NCBI GenBank assembly: GCA_905221605.1
Contig: CAJNDS010000968.1
Location: 581,501 to 645,500 of the forward strand
Source of the DNA: Symbiodinium natans
Taxonomy: Eukaryota > Sar > Dinophyceae > Suessiales > Symbiodiniaceae
Length of the DNA stretch: 64,000 nt
Direction of reading: 5' to 3'
Shown one piece after another: positions 63,529 to 64,000 of the stretch; the stretch's first letter is position 1, and the number at the start of each line of letters is the position of its first letter. The notes under the pieces are model-generated. The model worked only from the letters and a program-made list of their open reading frames with translations. It made no database searches and had not been told where the DNA came from. The position numbers were made by a program, and so were the translations under genes.

Positions 63529-63705
63529 ACCCTAAACCCTAAACCCTAAACCCTAAACTCTAAGCCCTAAACCCTAAACCCTAAACCCCAAACTAAAGGC
63601 GAGGCCAGCTGTTTCCCTGGTCCGGTCCTGGTTTCGATCGGAAGCCAGAAGTGCAAACGTGGTACCTCAAGGCAAAGTGCGGGTTCAGGGTTTAGGGTTT
63701 AGGGC
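63529..63705. repeat. Telomere-bracketed cassette 14 (97-bp insert)
   Basis: CCCTAAA units at 63529-63590 with two variants, a 97-bp insert, then TTTAGGGTTTAGGG at 63688-63704. Confidence 0.82.
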
Positions 63706-63884
63706 TCCTTTGGTTTTAACCCTTAACACCTCTGCGTCCACGTGCAGTAGATGTGATGAAGAACACGACAAGTGAGTCGGCAAGAATGATAGGCCTCTCC
63801 TCTTGGGGGATCTGGTTACAGACCCCTGGCATCCAAGCCACTCGCAGGTCAGACCCGCACCAGCCGCATCCTTTGTCTCTGTGT

Positions 63885-64000
<116 letters not shown>

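Overview
This window looks like non-coding, repeat-dominated nuclear DNA from a eukaryote that uses the plant-type telomere repeat TTTAGGG. That repeat is shared by land plants, many green algae, dinoflagellates, chromerids and euglenids. A protist alga with mixed-base DNA and long G/C homopolymers (dinoflagellate- or chromerid-like) fits best by impression, but nothing here fixes the species. I recognise no protein-coding gene, tRNA, rRNA or spliced-leader gene. The open reading frames are short, overlap on both strands, and are often made of translated telomere repeat or microsatellite.

The main feature is a very high density of interstitial telomere-type tracts: dozens of (TTTAGGG)n or (CCCTAAA)n blocks of about 2 to 19 units, in both orientations, from position 79 to 63,705. 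The longest near-perfect arrays are at 16169-16262, 26453-26562, 27112-27181, 27310-27387, 29244-29377, 37837-37930, 41621-41699 and 59044-59129. Degenerate or variant arrays lie at 33841-33998, 38245-38611, 40365-41340, 53645-54046 and 59939-60335. A recurrent module is a CCCTAAA tract, then about 65-140 bp of single-copy sequence, then a TTTAGGG tract, which is the polarity of a telomere-capped mini-molecule. I count 14 of these.

Between the tracts lie several families of short (50-350 bp) inverted-repeat elements that look like non-autonomous DNA transposons (MITEs). I name them A to K here. Family A ends in TTGGGATGTTCCCC (8 copies). Family B begins GTTGTCCAGTACC and ends ACATACTCTACTACT (10 loci). 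Family C begins TTTGGAGTA (3). Family D begins CCAGGATGGGCTATT (3). Family E begins CTACTACTTG (3). Family F begins CTTGGAGGTTCATG (6). Families G to K have one or two copies each. Telomeric DNA sits inside or abuts some of these. In the tandem family-B cluster at 49896-50240 one unit carries a clean 25-nt TTTAGGG insert that its neighbours lack, so empty and filled sites can be compared directly.

Layout: 0-8 kb has dense tracts with A/T and C/T microsatellites. 8-15 kb has a family-H element, a 0.46-kb tandem duplication, a 172-bp MITE and a perfect 34-bp hairpin. 15-25 kb mixes families B, C, E, D and H, AT-rich satellites and a 124-bp poly-G block. 25-30 kb holds the longest telomeric arrays and a 0.9-kb composite microsatellite. 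30-45 kb has MITE copies, two family-G elements and variant telomere fields. 45-64 kb has the family-B cluster, telomere-poor islands (50617-52470, 57200-58770), a TTTGGGG/TTTAGGG field and a terminal GT repeat cut by the window edge. The telomere-poor islands are the only places where real exons seem at all likely.
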